DNA of 64,000 nt from Halosimplex carlsbadense 2-9-1 (GCF_000337455.1 NZ_AOIU01000035.1:91925-155924), one strand, 5' to 3'. Positions 26,950 through 35,332 are shown, numbered from the stretch's first letter. Numbers and translations are program-made. The notes: generated by a model from the letters alone, not told the origin.

Positions 26950-29508
26950 ATGGCAATTGATGGCACGGGGGGCAACGAGTCTGACCAGGTCGCGACGGGG
27001 GGCGAGCGGCTCTCGGGGGACGGCGCGACCGTGGGCGAATACACGTGGAACGACCTGCGCCGGGACGTACACACGGGCGGGCGCTTCGACCGCAGCGAGT
27101 ACCTCGGATTCGACCCGCTCGACGTCGAGGACCGCCTGCAGTCGGGTGCGAGCGCCGCCAAGACACTCGAACAGGCCTGGGGGGAGCGCATCGAGGCCGA
27201 GCGGTCGTTCGTCGTCAAGGACCGCTACACCTGGGAGCATTTCAAACAGGAGTACTACTACGACGAGGACGGCGAGATCCCTCGGGACAGCAACGGCGAG
27301 AAGGTACCGTTCGAACCCGAGGACCACCTCGGGTTCGACCCCGAGGAGACCGAGGACCGACTGAGTCAGGGCGGGGGGGCTGCCGAACGGCTCGCGTCGG
27401 TCGTCGACGAGCGCACTATCGACGTCAACCCCGACCTCGACGAGGACGCGTTCTTCTCGACAGTCGACGACCACTCGACGGTCGTCAACCGCTACGACCT
27501 GGAGAAGGCGGTGCCGCTGGAGAAGAAGGCCCACTTCGTCGAGGTCGAGCGCTACTGGGTGAACAAACCGTACGCCTGCGTGATCATCTTCCACTCGCGC
27601 AAGGAGAACGAGAAGAAGTACTACGCCATCGAGCCCTACCAGAACGACATCGAGTCCCAGCTGGTCAGCTTCCTCTCGGGCAAGCTCAAGTCGGCGATCA
27701 AATACTCCGAGGACGAGGTCGTCGTCGAGGGGTCCGACGCCGACCGCGCCGGCGTTATCCAGCGCGAGACCGAGCGCCTGCTCGAACGGTACGACCTGTA
27801 CACGCCCGGCCAACAGGGCGACCTGGGGATGATGGACCAGCTCAAGGGGGCGCTGGGCATGGAGATCGAAGTCGAGACTCAGGGGGGCGAACTCGACGGC
27901 ATCGAGGCCCGACCCGAGCCGGCGGTCGTCGGCGACGACCCGAAGGCGCTCAACGAGTACCAGGTCGAGAAGCTCCTCTACCGATTGAAACGGGACTTCA
28001 TCGGCTACGCGCGCATCGACCCGATCAAACACGACATCAACGTCGAGGACATCTCCTGCGACGGCTACAACTCCCGGGTGTTCGTCTACCACACCGAGTA
28101 CGAGAACATCATCACGAACGTCGAACACGGGAAACAGGAGCTCGACGACTTCGTCGTCAAACTCGCACAGCGCTCCGGGAAGGGGATCAGCAAGCGCCAG
28201 CCCCAGGTCGACGCCACCCTCCCCGACGGCTCGCGCTCGCAGCTGACGCTGGGCGAAGAAGTGTCGGACCACGGGACCAACTACACTATCCGTCAGTTCA
28301 AGGACGTACCGTTCACGCCGGTGGACCTCATCAACTGGAACACGTTCTCGCTCGACGAGATGGCCTTCCTCTGGCTCTGTATCGAGAACAACAAGTCGAT
28401 GATCTTCGCCGGCGGGACGGCGTCGGGGAAGACCACCTCGCTGAACGCCATCTCGCTTTTCATCCCGAGCAACGCCAAGATCGTCTCCATCGAGGACACG
28501 CGCGAGGTCGAACTCCCCCAGCGTAACTGGGTCGCCAGCGTCACCCGTCCCTCCTTCGGCGAGGACGACAAAGGTGACGTCGACGAGTTCGACCTCCTCG
28601 AAGCGGCACTCCGACAGCGTCCCGATTACATCGTGATGGGCGAGGTCCGTGGTGAGGAAGGTCGGGACCTCTTCCAGGTCATGTCGACCGGCCACACCGC
28701 CTACTCGACGTTCCACGCCGACACGGTCGGCGAGGTCATCAAGCGCTTCACGACCGACCCGATCAACGTCTCGAAGACGCTGTTCACGGCGCTAGACCTG
28801 GTCTCCATCCAGACCCAGACGCGGGTCGACGGCAACAAGGTCCGCCGGAACAAGAACCTCACCGAGATCAACGAGTACTCGGCGGAACACGACGAGATCA
28901 ACGTCCGCGACGTGTACGAGTGGCAGGCCGAAACCGACGAGTTCCTCCAGATGGGCAACTCCAACACGCTGGAGGAGCTGAAGTTCGACCGCGGCTGGAC
29001 CCAGGAACGGCTCGACGAGGAGCTGTTCATGCGAAAGGTCGTCCTGGCTTACCTCATCGAGCAGAACCTCAACACTTACACGGAGGTCGCGGCGGCCGTC
29101 CAGGCCTTCATCAACGACCCGGACACGATCATGGCGCTCGTCGCCGAGGACAAACTCGAGCGGTCGCTGGAGGACCTGCGGGACATGGAGTCGGTCAAGA
29201 TCAACATCGACCCCGAGAAAGAGGAGATGGTCCCGCGGCCGGACCCGCCGGCGGAGATGCTGGACGAGGCCGAGGACATCCTCGAGAACGCGCAACCGCT
29301 GTTCCAGCGCTTCCGCGACAAGGAGACCTCGGACATCGTCAACGCCCTGACGGGCTCGGGCGTCGACGAGGAGGAGACCGACATCACGCCGATCGAGAGC
29401 GAGGCGGAGGCCAACATCACGCCGATCGAGAGCGAGGATGACGACGACGACGATATCGACTTCAGCGAGTTCGTCCCCGCGGCCGGTGCGGAGGCTGACG
29501 AGGCATGA
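26950..29508 (+). CDS. Type IV pilus/secretion ATPase (PilB-like)
   Basis: The 852-residue protein is longer than bacterial PilB, as usual for haloarchaeal forms. Residues 1-300 form a two-part N-terminal domain with two similar segments ending DHLGFDP- or EYLGFDPLDVEDRLQSG-type, seen at about residues 51-65 and 127-141. The motor domain includes the N-terminal lobe around residues 320-460, Walker A GGTASGKTTS (about 488-497), Walker B with IVMGEVRGEEG (about 560-570) and the His box STGHTAYSTFHADT. The C-terminal 60 residues repeat ADITPIESE-like acidic segments. It would power pilin assembly at the inner face of the membrane. The PilC gene begins inside its stop codon (ATGA overlap). Confidence 0.93.
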   Translation: MAIDGTGGNESDQVATGGERLSGDGATVGEYTWNDLRRDVHTGGRFDRSEYLGFDPLDVEDRLQSGASAAKTLEQAWGERIEAERSFVVKDRYTWEHFKQEYYYDEDGEIPRDSNGEKVPFEPEDHLGFDPEETEDRLSQGGGAAERLASVVDERTIDVNPDLDEDAFFSTVDDHSTVVNRYDLEKAVPLEKKAHFVEVERYWVNKPYACVIIFHSRKENEKKYYAIEPYQNDIESQLVSFLSGKLKSAIKYSEDEVVVEGSDADRAGVIQRETERLLERYDLYTPGQQGDLGMMDQLKGALGMEIEVETQGGELDGIEARPEPAVVGDDPKALNEYQVEKLLYRLKRDFIGYARIDPIKHDINVEDISCDGYNSRVFVYHTEYENIITNVEHGKQELDDFVVKLAQRSGKGISKRQPQVDATLPDGSRSQLTLGEEVSDHGTNYTIRQFKDVPFTPVDLINWNTFSLDEMAFLWLCIENNKSMIFAGGTASGKTTSLNAISLFIPSNAKIVSIEDTREVELPQRNWVASVTRPSFGEDDKGDVDEFDLLEAALRQRPDYIVMGEVRGEEGRDLFQVMSTGHTAYSTFHADTVGEVIKRFTTDPINVSKTLFTALDLVSIQTQTRVDGNKVRRNKNLTEINEYSAEHDEINVRDVYEWQAETDEFLQMGNSNTLEELKFDRGWTQERLDEELFMRKVVLAYLIEQNLNTYTEVAAAVQAFINDPDTIMALVAEDKLERSLEDLRDMESVKINIDPEKEEMVPRPDPPAEMLDEAEDILENAQPLFQRFRDKETSDIVNALTGSGVDEEETDITPIESEAEANITPIESEDDDDDDIDFSEFVPAAGAEADEA

Positions 29509-31598
29509 GCCTCGGGCGCTCGTCCCAGCAACTCGGCGGGTCGAACACGGTCGGCGACACGTTCTATCCCCTCTATCAGGCGCTGTTCGACGAGGAGGGC
29601 GACTTCGTCTCGGGCATCGAGGCCAAGCTCGCCGAGGCTCGGATGGGCGACAACGTCGAGATGTACATCTCGCGGGCGCTCGCGGTCGGAACCCTCGCCG
29701 CGCTGACCCTCTGGCTGCTCGGCATGCTACTGGGGTTCCTCCTCGTCCAGCTGCTCGGCCTCGGCGAGGGGCCGCTCCTCGGCCTGCGAATCCCCGACGC
29801 CATCGAACCGGTCTTGCTGGCGCTGAAGGTACCGGCGATCGTGTTCGTCTCCGGGATCGTCTTCGGCGCCGTCGGCTTCGGCATCGGCTTCGGCTCGCTG
29901 CTGTCGATCCCCTACTTCCGGTCGAACTCGCGCAAACGCGAGATCAACGTCCTCCTCTCCGACTCGGTCGCGTTCATGTACGCCCTCTCGGTGGGTGGGC
30001 TGAACCAGCTGGAGATCCTGCAGGCGATGGCCCAGGCCGACGACACCTACGGCGAGGTGGCCAAGGAGTTCCAGTCGATCGTCCTCGAGACGGAGTACTT
30101 CGACACCGACTACCGGACGGCGATCCGCAACCAGTCGATCGAGACGCCCAGCGAGGAGCTGAGCCAGTTCCTCACGGACATGCTGTCGATCGTCGACTCC
30201 GGCGGTGACATGACCTCGTTCCTCGAGGACCAGAAGGACAAGCACATGCGGACGGCCAAACAGGAGCAGAAGAAGATGTTGGACACGCTGGAGCTGTTCG
30301 GCGAGATGTACATGACCCTCTCGCTGTTCCCGCTCCTGCTCATCATCATCACCGTCATCATGAGCATGATGTCCTCGGGGTCGAAGATGGACCTGATGGT
30401 GGGGACGGTCTACGGGCTCATCCCGCTGACGGGGGTCGGTTTCCTCGTGCTCACCTCCACCGTGACCCAGGACTCCATCGGCGACGGCTACCTCCACGCC
30501 GACCGCGGCGGCAAGACCTACTCGGAGGCCGACGACGGGCTGTTGAGCCTCGGCCTCGTCGAGGGCTACACCGGGAGCTACGGCGTCTTCGACCGTATCA
30601 AGAGCCGCGAGGGGACCTATCGCGCCACCCAGATCCTCAGCCAGCCCCACATCTTCTTCCGAAACAATCCGCTGTACGTGCTCGGGCTCACGATCCCGAT
30701 CACGATCGCCTTCTTCGCCGTCGTGGTCATCTTCCACATGGCACCGATGACGATCTCCGAACTCGTGGTCCCCCAGGGCGGGGACGTGCCCGACGGGCTC
30801 AACGACCCGACGAAGCGCTGGGTGTACCCCGTCATCACGGGGACGTTCATGTGGGTGTACGTCCCGATCTACCTCAACCTCCTCCCGCTGGGGATCTTCT
30901 ACGAGTGGAACCTCCGGACCCGCCGCAGCGTCGTCGGCAACCTCTCGGAGAACCTCCGCAAGCTCGCCAGCGCGAACGACACCGGGATGACGTTGCTGGA
31001 GTCGATCCGGGTCGTCGCCGACACCTCCTCGGGGCGGATGGCCGACGAGCTGGAGACGATGCACGCCAAGGTCAACTACGGCACCAGCCTCAAGGACGCG
31101 CTCCGGGAGTTCAACAACCGCTATCACATCCCCCGGCTCGCCCGGACGGTCAAGCTCATCAGCGAGGCTCAAGAGGCCTCCAGCCAGATCCAGGACGTGC
31201 TCTCGACGGCCGCACAGGCCTCCGAGAACCAGGACGACATCGACCTCGAACGCAAGTCCCGCGCCCGGATGCAGATGGTCATCATCATCATGACCTACCT
31301 CACGCTGCTGGGCGTGATGGCGCTGCTGAAGGTGCGGTTCCTGACCGTCATGGCCGATCTCGCGACCCAGACGACCTCCAGCGGGTCTTCGGGTGCCGCG
31401 CCCGGCGGCAGCTTCAGCGGCGTCAACACGCAGATCCTCTCGGTGCTGTTCTTCCACGCCGTCGTCCTCCAGGCGCTGCTGTCGTCGTTCATCGCCGGCT
31501 ACATCCGCGACGTGAGCCTGCTGTCGGGCGTCAAGTTCGCCGTCGTCCTCCCGACGATCGCGCTGATCGTCTGGTACGTCGTGACGCTGATGTCCTGA
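29505..31598 (+). CDS. Type IV pilus/secretion platform protein (PilC/TadC-like)
   Basis: The 697-residue protein holds two T2SS F domains, with about seven to nine membrane helices (near residues 60-85, 105-130, 255-285, 400-425, 446-470, 585-605, 650-695). Each cytoplasmic helical block has a similar pattern (GGLNQLEILQAMAQ versus ANDTGMTLLESIRVVADTS). This is the platform partner of the PilB-like ATPase and would recruit it to the membrane. Closest known analogues are the PilB3-PilC3 pair needed for adhesion pili in Haloferax; the identity as that pair is inferred from the neighbourhood of pilin-like genes. A T-run follows the stop. Confidence 0.92.
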   Translation: MSLGRSSQQLGGSNTVGDTFYPLYQALFDEEGDFVSGIEAKLAEARMGDNVEMYISRALAVGTLAALTLWLLGMLLGFLLVQLLGLGEGPLLGLRIPDAIEPVLLALKVPAIVFVSGIVFGAVGFGIGFGSLLSIPYFRSNSRKREINVLLSDSVAFMYALSVGGLNQLEILQAMAQADDTYGEVAKEFQSIVLETEYFDTDYRTAIRNQSIETPSEELSQFLTDMLSIVDSGGDMTSFLEDQKDKHMRTAKQEQKKMLDTLELFGEMYMTLSLFPLLLIIITVIMSMMSSGSKMDLMVGTVYGLIPLTGVGFLVLTSTVTQDSIGDGYLHADRGGKTYSEADDGLLSLGLVEGYTGSYGVFDRIKSREGTYRATQILSQPHIFFRNNPLYVLGLTIPITIAFFAVVVIFHMAPMTISELVVPQGGDVPDGLNDPTKRWVYPVITGTFMWVYVPIYLNLLPLGIFYEWNLRTRRSVVGNLSENLRKLASANDTGMTLLESIRVVADTSSGRMADELETMHAKVNYGTSLKDALREFNNRYHIPRLARTVKLISEAQEASSQIQDVLSTAAQASENQDDIDLERKSRARMQMVIIIMTYLTLLGVMALLKVRFLTVMADLATQTTSSGSSGAAPGGSFSGVNTQILSVLFFHAVVLQALLSSFIAGYIRDVSLLSGVKFAVVLPTIALIVWYVVTLMS

Positions 31599-31620
31599 TT
31601 CGGATCTCCTGATTCGAACC

Positions 31621-31627
31621 GTTTTTC
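31621..31627 (+). terminator. T-run downstream of the pilC-like gene
   Basis: The bases gtttttc lie about 23 nt after the PilC-type stop. Archaeal transcription often ends at such U-rich runs without a hairpin. Confidence 0.45.
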
Positions 31628-31752
31628 GATTCGGCCGCTCGTAGCGACCGACTCGTTCGGCAACGACGGAGCGGCGACACTCCGGTCCCGTGAAGATCGG
31701 TCGGGCTTCCCCACCCGGTCCCGCGTCCGTCGGACACCGTCCACGTCGACGG

Positions 31753-32673
31753 TCAGTCGCTCGTGGTCGGCGTCGAGCCGTCGAGTTCGTCGGTGGCCGT
31801 GGCGGTGCCGTCCGGCGTCGCAGGTCCGGCGGCGGTCGCGGTCGGCTCGGGCGTCGCGTCGGGGTCGACGGGAGTCGGCGTCGACCGCCGGGTGACGTTG
31901 CCGACCCAGTCGGGCGGGGTCACCGTCGACTCGCCGAGGCGACTGTAGTCGTAGCGTACCGAGACGTGCGAGCTGTCGCCGTCGACGACGCGGTCGTACT
32001 CGGCCGCCAGCGACCGGACGAACCCCTCTGTGGTCACGTAGGCGGTGGCGCTGAAGTCGCTGATCGTCGCCTCGGCGGGCCCGACTCCCCGCGGAGAGGG
32101 GCCGCCGGCCGCGTGGAGTCGGTAGTAGGTCCGGCCGCGTCGGTCGACCGTCGACACCGCGACCGTCCGTCGGTCGAGGAACTGCCGGATCGACACGGTC
32201 GCGAAGACGTAGTCCGAGGACCGCCCGGGTAGTCTGAGCAGGTCGTACCGGGTCCGGCCGCCCTCGGCCACCCGCAGGAACCCGCCGGTCGCGTTGACGT
32301 ACAGCGAGACGTTCCGTCTGGGGTCCCCCTGGGACTGCCAGAGAGAGAACGTCTCGGGCCCGACGACGACTCGCCGGAGGAACCCCTCGCCGGGTTCGTC
32401 GGAGTCCTCTCTGACCGACCAAGTGTAGGTCCGATTCGCCAGGTAATCGGTGTGAGCGCGCGTAAGCGTCTCGACGTCGACCGTTCCGTTGGCGTTCACA
32501 CCCGGCGGCCACTCGCCGGCGACCGTCGGCGCGGGCGTCGAGCGGTCGGTGACGGGCACGGGCGTCACAGTGTCCGTCGACGGGGCTCCGGGCCCGTCAC
32601 CGCCGAACGACACCGCGCTACACCCGGCTACCAGGACGACGACCGCGACGGCCGCGAAACCCCAGCGCATCAT
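31753..32673 (-). CDS. Predicted lipoprotein with LolA/LppX-like outer domain
   Basis: The 306-residue protein begins MMRWGFAAVAVVVLVAGCSA, a signal with lipobox VAGC (cysteine near residue 18). A Ser/Thr/Pro linker leads to a domain with DVETLTRAHTDYLANRTYTW, then strand-rich repeats (RRVVVGPETFSLWQS, ATVSIRQFLDRRTV, SATAYVTTEGFVRSLAAEY) and a C-terminal Thr/Pro tail. This pattern of curved strands and lipid anchor resembles haloarchaeal DUF-type lipoproteins with a LolA-like cavity. Function is unknown. It is divergent from the next gene, with 84 bases between them. Confidence 0.75.
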   Translation of the reverse strand: MMRWGFAAVAVVVLVAGCSAVSFGGDGPGAPSTDTVTPVPVTDRSTPAPTVAGEWPPGVNANGTVDVETLTRAHTDYLANRTYTWSVREDSDEPGEGFLRRVVVGPETFSLWQSQGDPRRNVSLYVNATGGFLRVAEGGRTRYDLLRLPGRSSDYVFATVSIRQFLDRRTVAVSTVDRRGRTYYRLHAAGGPSPRGVGPAEATISDFSATAYVTTEGFVRSLAAEYDRVVDGDSSHVSVRYDYSRLGESTVTPPDWVGNVTRRSTPTPVDPDATPEPTATAAGPATPDGTATATDELDGSTPTTSD

Positions 32674-32757
32674 TCGTCCTACGGGCCTGTGACACAATAC
32701 GCCTTCGACGGGAGATACGAGGGCTAAAGCCGGTCCGACCCGTATCGCCGTCGAACC

Positions 32758-33006
32758 ATGGCCGACGACCTCAACCTGCGGGTGTACAGGCGCGCGCCCG
32801 ACCGCTACATGCTGTGGTCGACGCGGGTCTCGGACGCGCTGCTGGACGACCTGACCCGCGAGGAACTCGTCGAGTGGTACCTTCACAAGCGACCGGACGG
32901 CACGCGCGCCGAGATCGAGGCGCTCGTCGACGCCGCCGACGAACGCACCGCCGCCGACGGCACCGAAACCTACGAGGAATCGCCCGATTGGCTGGCCGGG
33001 AACTGA
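32758..33006 (+). CDS. 82-residue conserved haloarchaeal-type protein
   Basis: The protein has strand-like DDLNLRVYRRAPDRYMLWSTRVSD, then helices with LTREELVEWYLHKRPDGTRAEIEALV and an acidic end. Codon use and acid content match nearby genes. No known motif is seen. It is the last apparently chromosomal gene before the tRNA-associated remnant, whose first boundary repeat lies about 105 nt after the stop. Confidence 0.65.
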   Translation: MADDLNLRVYRRAPDRYMLWSTRVSDALLDDLTREELVEWYLHKRPDGTRAEIEALVDAADERTAADGTETYEESPDWLAGN

Positions 33007-33111
33007 GCCGACGCCTCCGAACGCGAGTCGGCGGATAGCGGCGCCGTGCTGGGCGGTCCGAGCGTCCGCGCGTCTCCGGCGCGCGAGAGACTCTCCGCCG
33101 GAGACAGTGAT

Positions 33112-33124
33112 ATGGACTCGCCGG
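33112..33124 (+). repeat. Partial copy of the tRNA-Ala 3' end (atggactcgccgg)
   Basis: This 13-base sequence equals 35029-35041, which includes the final bases of the tRNA-Ala gene. It lies 85 bases left of a second copy. It may mark an older or secondary integration in the same target. Confidence 0.6.
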
Positions 33125-33196
33125 AAGTGAGCAGACGCTTCGATTCTGCGACGTTCGGCGCTGACTGAGTGCGAGCGTAGCGAAGAACGAAGGAAG

Positions 33197-33210
33197 TGGA
33201 CTCGCCGGGA
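33197..33210 (+). repeat. Candidate left attachment site (14-bp copy of tRNA-Ala 3' end)
   Basis: The 14 bases tggactcgccggga are identical to 35030-35043, the 3' end and T-stem start of tRNA-Ala on the minus strand. The copy sits in the same orientation as the tRNA end, as expected for a direct repeat left by site-specific integration. Homology stops right after it. Confidence 0.65.
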
Positions 33211-33221
33211 ACGGTGTATAC

Positions 33222-33347
33222 GTGACCACAGATCGCGGAAGGTCCTACTTGGATTGTTCTCTCGACACGCGCGAGAAAGCGCCGGAAGACGATCTGACCC
33301 GCGGCGACTCCCCCGCCGACATCTCCACAACGGAGAACGGGGTGTAG
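33222..33347 (+). CDS. Possible 41-residue protein at the element edge
   Basis: A GTG-started frame gives MTTDRGRSYLDCSLDTREK and continues to DSPADISTTENGV, ending 6 nt before the winged-helix pseudogene. The acidic composition and tight spacing suggest coding rather than chance, but the frame is open upstream through the attachment repeat, so it could be the tail of a lost longer gene. No family is recognised. Confidence 0.35.
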   Translation: MTTDRGRSYLDCSLDTREKAPEDDLTRGDSPADISTTENGV

Positions 33348-33353
33348 CCCGGG

Positions 33354-33633
33354 GTGCGTCGGTCAGCGCGATGGATGACGAGAGAAGACGAGGGGGTCTT
33401 GGAAATCCTGCGAAACGACGGATGGGCCACGCCGTCGATCGCGAGAAGCGTTCAAATCAATATCGGAGGGACACGTGCAGGACCGCCTCGAATTTTTGCG
33501 CTACGCCGGCCTCGTCTACTGCGTCCACGGAGACATGTTCAAGCTCTCCAGCGAGGGGCTGATGTACCTACGCGGAGATCTCGACACGAGTCGCCTTCGG
33601 ACGCTGTCGGTCGACCGGTGTCTCAGACAGTAG
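33354..33633 (+). pseudogene. Frameshifted winged-helix regulator (phage-repressor-like)
   Basis: A GTG start gives MRRSARWMTREDEGVLEILRN, the typical beginning of haloarchaeal PhiH-repressor-like winged helices. After about residue 40 (near 33462-33475) the same protein continues only in another frame: HVQDRLEFLRYAGLVYCVHG, then FKLSSEGLMYLRGDLD and the stop tag at 33631. Joined, the two parts form a full winged-helix domain of about 90 residues. A single-base indel therefore breaks the gene, unless it is a sequencing error. Such genes are usual in haloarchaeal mobile elements. Confidence 0.7.
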
Positions 33634-33639
33634 TTTTTT
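33634..33639 (+). terminator. T-run after the winged-helix pseudogene
   Basis: Six T residues follow the stop codon directly, a typical archaeal stop signal for transcription. Confidence 0.5.
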
Positions 33640-33671
33640 GTTTCGGTAGAAGAAGGAGTTAGCCATTCAAA

Positions 33672-34382
33672 ATGGACCGTAGGCACTTCTTAACGGCGGG
33701 CGTACTTCTCGTAGCCGGATGTTCGAGCGACGATGGCAACAGTGGCGACGGCGGAGACAGTGACATTCAGGACTCCGATGGGGACGGTGTCATCGACTCG
33801 GAGGACTACGCGCCGAACGACCCCGACGTGCAAGAGAAGTCTGATATCCAGGACGGCGGCTCAACGCCGACGGCGACGCCAACGGAGGAACCGGACGCCC
33901 TCGACTCGGTCGACGATATCGAGTTCCCGAGCGACACGCCCACGCCTGAACCCGACAACGACGATCTGGATATAGATCTAGACGACCTGACCGACATGCC
34001 GGAGCACGTCGAACACAGTGACACGCACACCGTTCAGGGCCCCGGATACTACCAGATCCCGGTAGAGTTCGACCGGGAGTTCTCGATGGAGTGGACGGTT
34101 ACGAACCAGAAGTCCGGGGACTACGACTTCGACGTGTTCCTCATGGCCGAGGACGAATACCAGGACTATCTCGACTATATCAACGACGAGGATTCCCGCC
34201 GGCCGGAGTACTACGTGGACGGGACCGCTCAGGGAATCGAGGCATCCGCGAGCCGCTCACTGACGCTCTCAGGCGGGACGTACCGACTCATCATCGACAA
34301 TACAGACTACGGCGACGCGGGAGACTTTGGAGCAGAAGCCGAGCGGCGAGTGAGAGTCGAGATCTCGGCCGGGACCACGTAA
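33672..34382 (+). CDS. Tat-type lipoprotein of unknown function
   Basis: The 236-residue protein starts MDRRHFLTAGVLLVAGCSSD. It has twin arginines (DRRHF) and the lipobox VAGC with a cysteine near residue 17, typical of haloarchaeal Tat lipoproteins. A long, acidic linker holds a single DSDGDGVIDSEDYAPND loop like a TSP3 calcium motif. The C-terminal 120 residues (HSDTHTVQGPGYYQIPVEFD to the end) form a strand-rich domain with DYDFDVFLMAEDEYQDYL, resembling the binding sandwiches of surface proteins. It lies inside the tRNA-associated element and is the only intact larger gene there. GC content is slightly lower than that of flanking genes. Confidence 0.78.
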   Translation: MDRRHFLTAGVLLVAGCSSDDGNSGDGGDSDIQDSDGDGVIDSEDYAPNDPDVQEKSDIQDGGSTPTATPTEEPDALDSVDDIEFPSDTPTPEPDNDDLDIDLDDLTDMPEHVEHSDTHTVQGPGYYQIPVEFDREFSMEWTVTNQKSGDYDFDVFLMAEDEYQDYLDYINDEDSRRPEYYVDGTAQGIEASASRSLTLSGGTYRLIIDNTDYGDAGDFGAEAERRVRVEISAGTT

Positions 34383-34386
34383 CCGC

Positions 34387-34793
34387 TCACTCCTCGCTGA
34401 CGGAAAACTCGTGACTGTACTCGACGGGCAGCTCGGGCTGGCCGAGGATCTCCGCGATCTCTTCCGGCGTCACGCTCCCCTTCTCCGTAGCACGCTGCAC
34501 GAGCGTCTCGACGGCGCCGGTCGGGACCCCGGCCAGTAGCCCCGACAGTCGCAGTCGGCGACGAGCGTGCGGCCGGTGAGCGCCCACGTGACTCGATGCG
34601 CTTCGTCGCCGTCGGAGAGCCACACCATGCGCTCGCCGACGTTCACGGGGCCGCCTCGGTCGGTCTCTCGCTGCGCTCGCTGCCAGCTCGTCGACAGCGT
34701 CCACTTCGGCGGGAAGGTGACCCCGGTTCCGGGTTCGAGGCGCTCCGGAAAGTCGACCGAGCCGCCGGTCTCCGCTCGGCTCACGGCCGACAC
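34387..34793 (-). pseudogene. Frameshifted gene of haloarchaeal mobile-element type
   Basis: A GTG-started frame encodes VDFPERLEPGTGVTFPPKW, VNVGERMVWLSDGDEAHRV and WALTGRTLVADCDCRG, then degrades into arginine-rich nonsense. The other minus-strand frame carries on from about 34530 down with LLAGVPTGAVETLVQRATEK, VTPEEIAEIL and VEYSHEFSVSEE. The two halves together read like one haloarchaeal protein of about 125 residues, known to me from plasmids and proviruses, with a C-D-C pair. One frameshift near 34525-34550 is implied. Function unknown. Confidence 0.6.
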
Positions 34794-34942
34794 CTCCCGT
34801 CTTCGAGCGCGCTACACTGCTGGTGGTCGTGGTCGATGGGAAGCCCGCAGTACTCGCAGATCGGCCGCCAGTCCCTCGCGCGATCGCCGGACGGCGGCGG
34901 GCCGCGTTCGGGATCCGATTGAATCCTATCTCGCGGGGGCAC
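34781..34942 (-). CDS. Possible 53-residue zinc-finger protein, perhaps truncated at the tRNA
   Basis: From a GTG at 34942 the frame gives 53 residues with RDWRPICEYCGLPIDHDHQQC and a further cysteine near the end, so a zinc site of C-x2-C plus later H/C ligands. The frame is open upstream to the tRNA end without an ATG, and the translated sequence there (SETVDSSPEASSIDVSVFEE) looks coding. The original start may therefore have been cut away by integration. Its stop overlaps the start of the next minus-strand pseudogene, as in an operon. Confidence 0.5.
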   Translation of the reverse strand: MPPRDRIQSDPERGPPPSGDRARDWRPICEYCGLPIDHDHQQCSALEDGRCRP

Positions 34943-35029
34943 TTCCTCGAAGACGGAAACGTCGATACTCGACGCTTCCGGGCTTGAGTCGACAGTTTCC
35001 GAAAAACGGTCACGGCGGCGGTCTGTGGA

Positions 35030-35101
35030 TGGACTCGCCGGGATTTGAACCCGGGGCCTTCCCCGTGCCAGGGGGATGATCTACCACTGATCTACGAGCC
35101 C
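35030..35101 (-). tRNA. tRNA-Ala (anticodon GGC)
   Basis: The minus strand folds as a 72-nt cloverleaf: 7-bp acceptor GGGCTCG/CGAGTCC containing the G3-U70 wobble that marks alanine tRNA, D stem GATC/GATC, anticodon stem TCCCC/GGGGA with loop CTGGCAC (anticodon GGC), five-base variable loop, T stem CCGGG/CCCGG with loop TTCAAAT, and discriminator A. CCA is not encoded. The 3' end is the integration target of the adjacent element. Confidence 0.97.
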
Positions 35102-35128
35102 GCACGCAAATACCGGTAGCCGGGTCTG

Positions 35129-35137
35129 TTTCATAAA
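35129..35137 (-). promoter_or_regulatory. TATA box of tRNA-Ala
   Basis: On the minus strand, gtttatgaa lies about 28-36 nt upstream of the tRNA 5' end. It is the only AT-rich site in the gap. Confidence 0.6.
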
Positions 35138-35232
35138 CCCATCGAAGCGTCGAAGCTCCGTCAGCGACTACCACGCGAATGGTGTCAACCCGCCAACCGC
35201 GAGAGTATCAAATCGTGTAACGACGGGCCAAC

Positions 35233-35243
35233 GGCTATAATGG
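35233..35243 (+). promoter_or_regulatory. Possible promoter of the pilin-like operon
   Basis: The sequence ggctataatgg, the best TATA-like site in the gap, lies about 90-100 nt before the first start codon. It would give a leader of about 65 nt. Confidence 0.4.
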
Positions 35244-35332
35244 GGAGTCTCGTTGTCGCCGATAGACACGGACGAGTCCGGGCGTCGTAGGGGGGCGGCG
35301 GCGACGCCCGTGGCCGTCGTCGGAGACACACG

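Larger units (their letters stand above)
33197..35043. mobile_element. Degraded tRNA-Ala-associated integrated element
   Basis: About 1.8 kb is enclosed by two 14-bp direct repeats of the tRNA-Ala 3' end, with the tRNA at the right side intact. The contents look like mobile-element cargo: a small frame, a frameshifted winged-helix gene, a Tat-type lipoprotein gene, a frameshifted minus-strand gene and a small zinc-finger frame that runs into the tRNA end. No integrase is present, so it is either a remnant or a non-autonomous passenger. It interrupts the run from the PilC-like gene to the pilin-like genes. Confidence 0.55.

Noticed and set aside
34387..35013. One 208-residue minus-strand protein
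   Set aside because: Its first two thirds are arginine-rich nonsense and only the end looks coding; a frameshift joining two frames explains it better.
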